Shown here in pieces: positions 62,383 through 64,000 of a stretch of DNA of 64,000 bases. Every line of letters starts with the position of its first letter. The stretch's first letter is position 1. Position numbers and translations under genes: made by a program. The stretch is from Amorphochlora amoebiformis (Eukaryota > Cercozoa > Chlorarachniophyceae). The notes below the pieces were generated by a model. That model had not been told where the DNA came from and searched no databases. It was given only the letters and a program-made list of their open reading frames with translations. The stretch covers positions 62,001-126,000 of the forward strand of contig BAAHQB010000383.1 of NCBI GenBank assembly GCA_054601695.1, written 5' to 3'.

Positions 62383-63764
62383 AATACGTATGTACCTTTA
62401 CATATTCTCTATTTGAAGATATACACTGATGTATTTTTAAGTCCAAAAATTGTGTGTGAAAAGGCAATGCGTAGGTATGGGTGATAGCATTGTTGACGAA
62501 GAGGTGTGAAAAGGCAATGCATAGGTGTGTGTGATGGCACTGTTGACGAAGAGGTGTGAAAAGGCAATGCATAGGTGTGTGTGATAGCACTGTTGGCGAA
62601 GAGGTGTGAAAAGGCAATGCATGGGCATGGGTGATGGCACTGTTGACGAAGAGGTACGAAAGAGGGTGTGTTTCATTTAGTTTGTTTGATTTGGTTGTGT
62701 TTTCATTTCGGTTTTCTTTAAGAGCGTTTGCGATCGCCACAGTTGTAAGCAATGAGTTGGTGGATATAGGTTGTATTTCATTTTGGGTTCTTTGAGAGTG
62801 TGTGTAATGGCATTTGTGGGCGATGTGTTGACGAATATCGTGTCAATGAACACAAAGAGCTTGTGTTTTCATTTGGTTTCTATTTGAGTACTCGTAAGCA
62901 ATTAGTTGGCGGATATCGAGTCAATCAACATGCATATCGTGGATATCACGCATATCGTAAAAACATAGTCATACCGTTGCCTGAAAAGTGCAAGTGGATG
63001 GAAGAAAGAGATCCTTTGGCCTTGGGAAGGAGTTTGACTCGGGAGTATCGAGTGGAACTCTCACCCAGCCCTCCGAGACACCCGACACGTGACCTATCGA
63101 CACAGGAAGGCCCATATCCAAACCTGGGATTGACAAGTGAGAGTTAAGTAGGTCAGCTGAGTTGAGTTTGGTTTAGTAGGGCCATGAAGGTGGGTTTCGT
63201 TTACTAGGGCCATGCGTGAAGGTGAGTTTCGTTTAGTAGGGCCATGCATGAAGGTGAGTTTCGTTTAGTAGGGCCATGAAGTGAGTTTCGTTTAGTAGGG
63301 CCAGGAAGGTGAGTTTCGTTTAGTAGGGCCAGGGCCATGAAGGTGAGTTTTGTTTAGTAGGGCCATGCATGCAGGTGAGTTCCGTTTAGTAGGGCCAAGA
63401 AGGTGAGTTTCGTTTAGTAGGGCCATGAAAGTGAGTTTCGTTTAGTATGGCCAGGAAGGTGAGTTCGTTTAGTCGGAACATGAAGGTGAGTTTCGTTCAG
63501 TAGGGCCATGAAGGCCTTATGACATTAGCGTGGGTTGTGATAAAGTATGTGTAGTTTATTTCTCACTTATTTCTCAGGGTGGGTTACATTGTTGTGATCC
63601 GTTAGTTTAAGCAAACCGACGCGTTTGATGACTTTCCAGTGGTCGATCTGGGTGCTGTTGAGAGTGCAAACGCATGGAGTCCCCGGATACCGACGTAGGA
63701 GCTTTTCGATCATATGAAACGCTATTAAACCAAACCGCGACCTCCACGAGTCCTTGACCAAAAC
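62016..63764 (-). CDS. Gene F: 3' part of an unknown gene
   Basis: Minus-strand exons 63764-63617, 63123-62975 and 62075-62016 (stop TGA); phases 1 and 0 agree at the junctions; 118 codons in total. Acceptors are TTTCCAACAG, TGTCAATCCCAG and TTGTGTCAG; donors GTTTGC and GTATGA. Readable parts: [38 protein letters not shown], then [38 protein letters not shown], and a basic end [13 protein letters not shown] that could be a nuclear-localisation signal. An alternative first-exon end reads on to a stop at 63567. The 5' end probably lies beyond the window. Not recognised. Confidence 0.6.
62120..62385. repeat. (TA)n block
   Basis: TA runs within the last intron of gene F. Confidence 0.95.
62455..62665. 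repeat. 50-bp minisatellite
   Basis: Four copies with GAGGTGTGAAAAGGCAATGC and GTGATAGCACTGTTGACGAA. Gene F intron. Confidence 0.96.
63165..63520. repeat. 27-32-bp minisatellite GGTGAGTTTCGTTTAGTAGG
   Basis: About twelve copies (with GCCATGAA or GCCATGCATGAA spacers) in the gene F intron between 63123 and 63617. The plus-strand unit contains GGTGAGT. Confidence 0.96.
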
Positions 63765-63882
63765 CTGTTGGAAAGTCCGGCAAAATAGGATAAACGCAGA
63801 ATAGGAAATAAACGTAAGCATGTTTCTGCTTGCGTGGCTACGTGAACATCATATTTCACGTACATCGAACGGGATCTATAGA

Positions 63883-63888
<6 letters not shown>

Positions 63889-63948
<60 letters not shown>

Positions 63949-64000
63949 CATATATAATATATGTGTTTATACAATATCTATATTATTATTTAAGTATGTG
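63889..64000. repeat. (TA)n run at window end
   Basis: TA run and AT-rich end of the window; nothing else seen. Confidence 0.9.

Overview
The window is nuclear DNA of a eukaryote with GT-AG introns. It looks like a TA-microsatellite desert but is in fact gene-bearing: very short exons (many 20-60 nt) are scattered between introns made largely of (TA)n runs and minisatellites. The only product I recognise with certainty is a heterotrimeric G-protein alpha subunit. Interstitial TTAGGG-like repeats, the Galpha gene and a copia-type LTR retrotransposon would fit a unicellular relative of animals and fungi (for example an ichthyosporean), but the sequence does not prove this.

Layout. Gene A (+, about 1.2-27.0 kb) is built from some 43 exons found by eye. 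Splice phases agree across all but one junction; it encodes a novel protein of about 670 residues with a GOLD-like segment followed by a long charged coiled coil. A 5.8 kb Ty1/copia retrotransposon (27,629-33,416; two 633-bp LTRs differing at one position; 6-bp target duplication) lies just beyond the 3' end of gene A. Its single Gag-Pol frame is interrupted in the integrase region by a 278-bp intron-like insert with the same (TA)n style as host introns. Gene B (-, 42,656 to 35,033) has 13 exons that close perfectly in frame to 252 aa, with a highly charged ER/K-type helix. Gene C (+, certain from about 47.6 to 56,972, possibly starting near 43.9 kb) encodes a basic, helical protein of unknown function. 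Three tRNA-derived SINE-like copies lie inside its introns. Gene D (-, 58,052 to 57,220; 220 aa, low complexity, two Cys-Cys sites) and gene E (+, 58,203-60,999; Galpha, 12 exons, 369 aa) are divergent, with 150 bp between their start codons. Gene F (-, 63,764 to 62,016) is the 3' part of an unknown gene.

Genes alternate strictly in strand (A+ B- C+ D- E+ F-), giving convergent 3' ends at A/B, C/D and E/F and divergent 5' ends at B/C and D/E. A recurring theme is that tandem repeats overlap splice sites: TA runs start inside 5' splice sites or end inside 3' splice sites, and several minisatellites are tandem copies of an exon-intron junction.

All exon models except Galpha and the retrotransposon rest on splice motifs, reading frame and phase agreement only. 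They need RNA or homology support.
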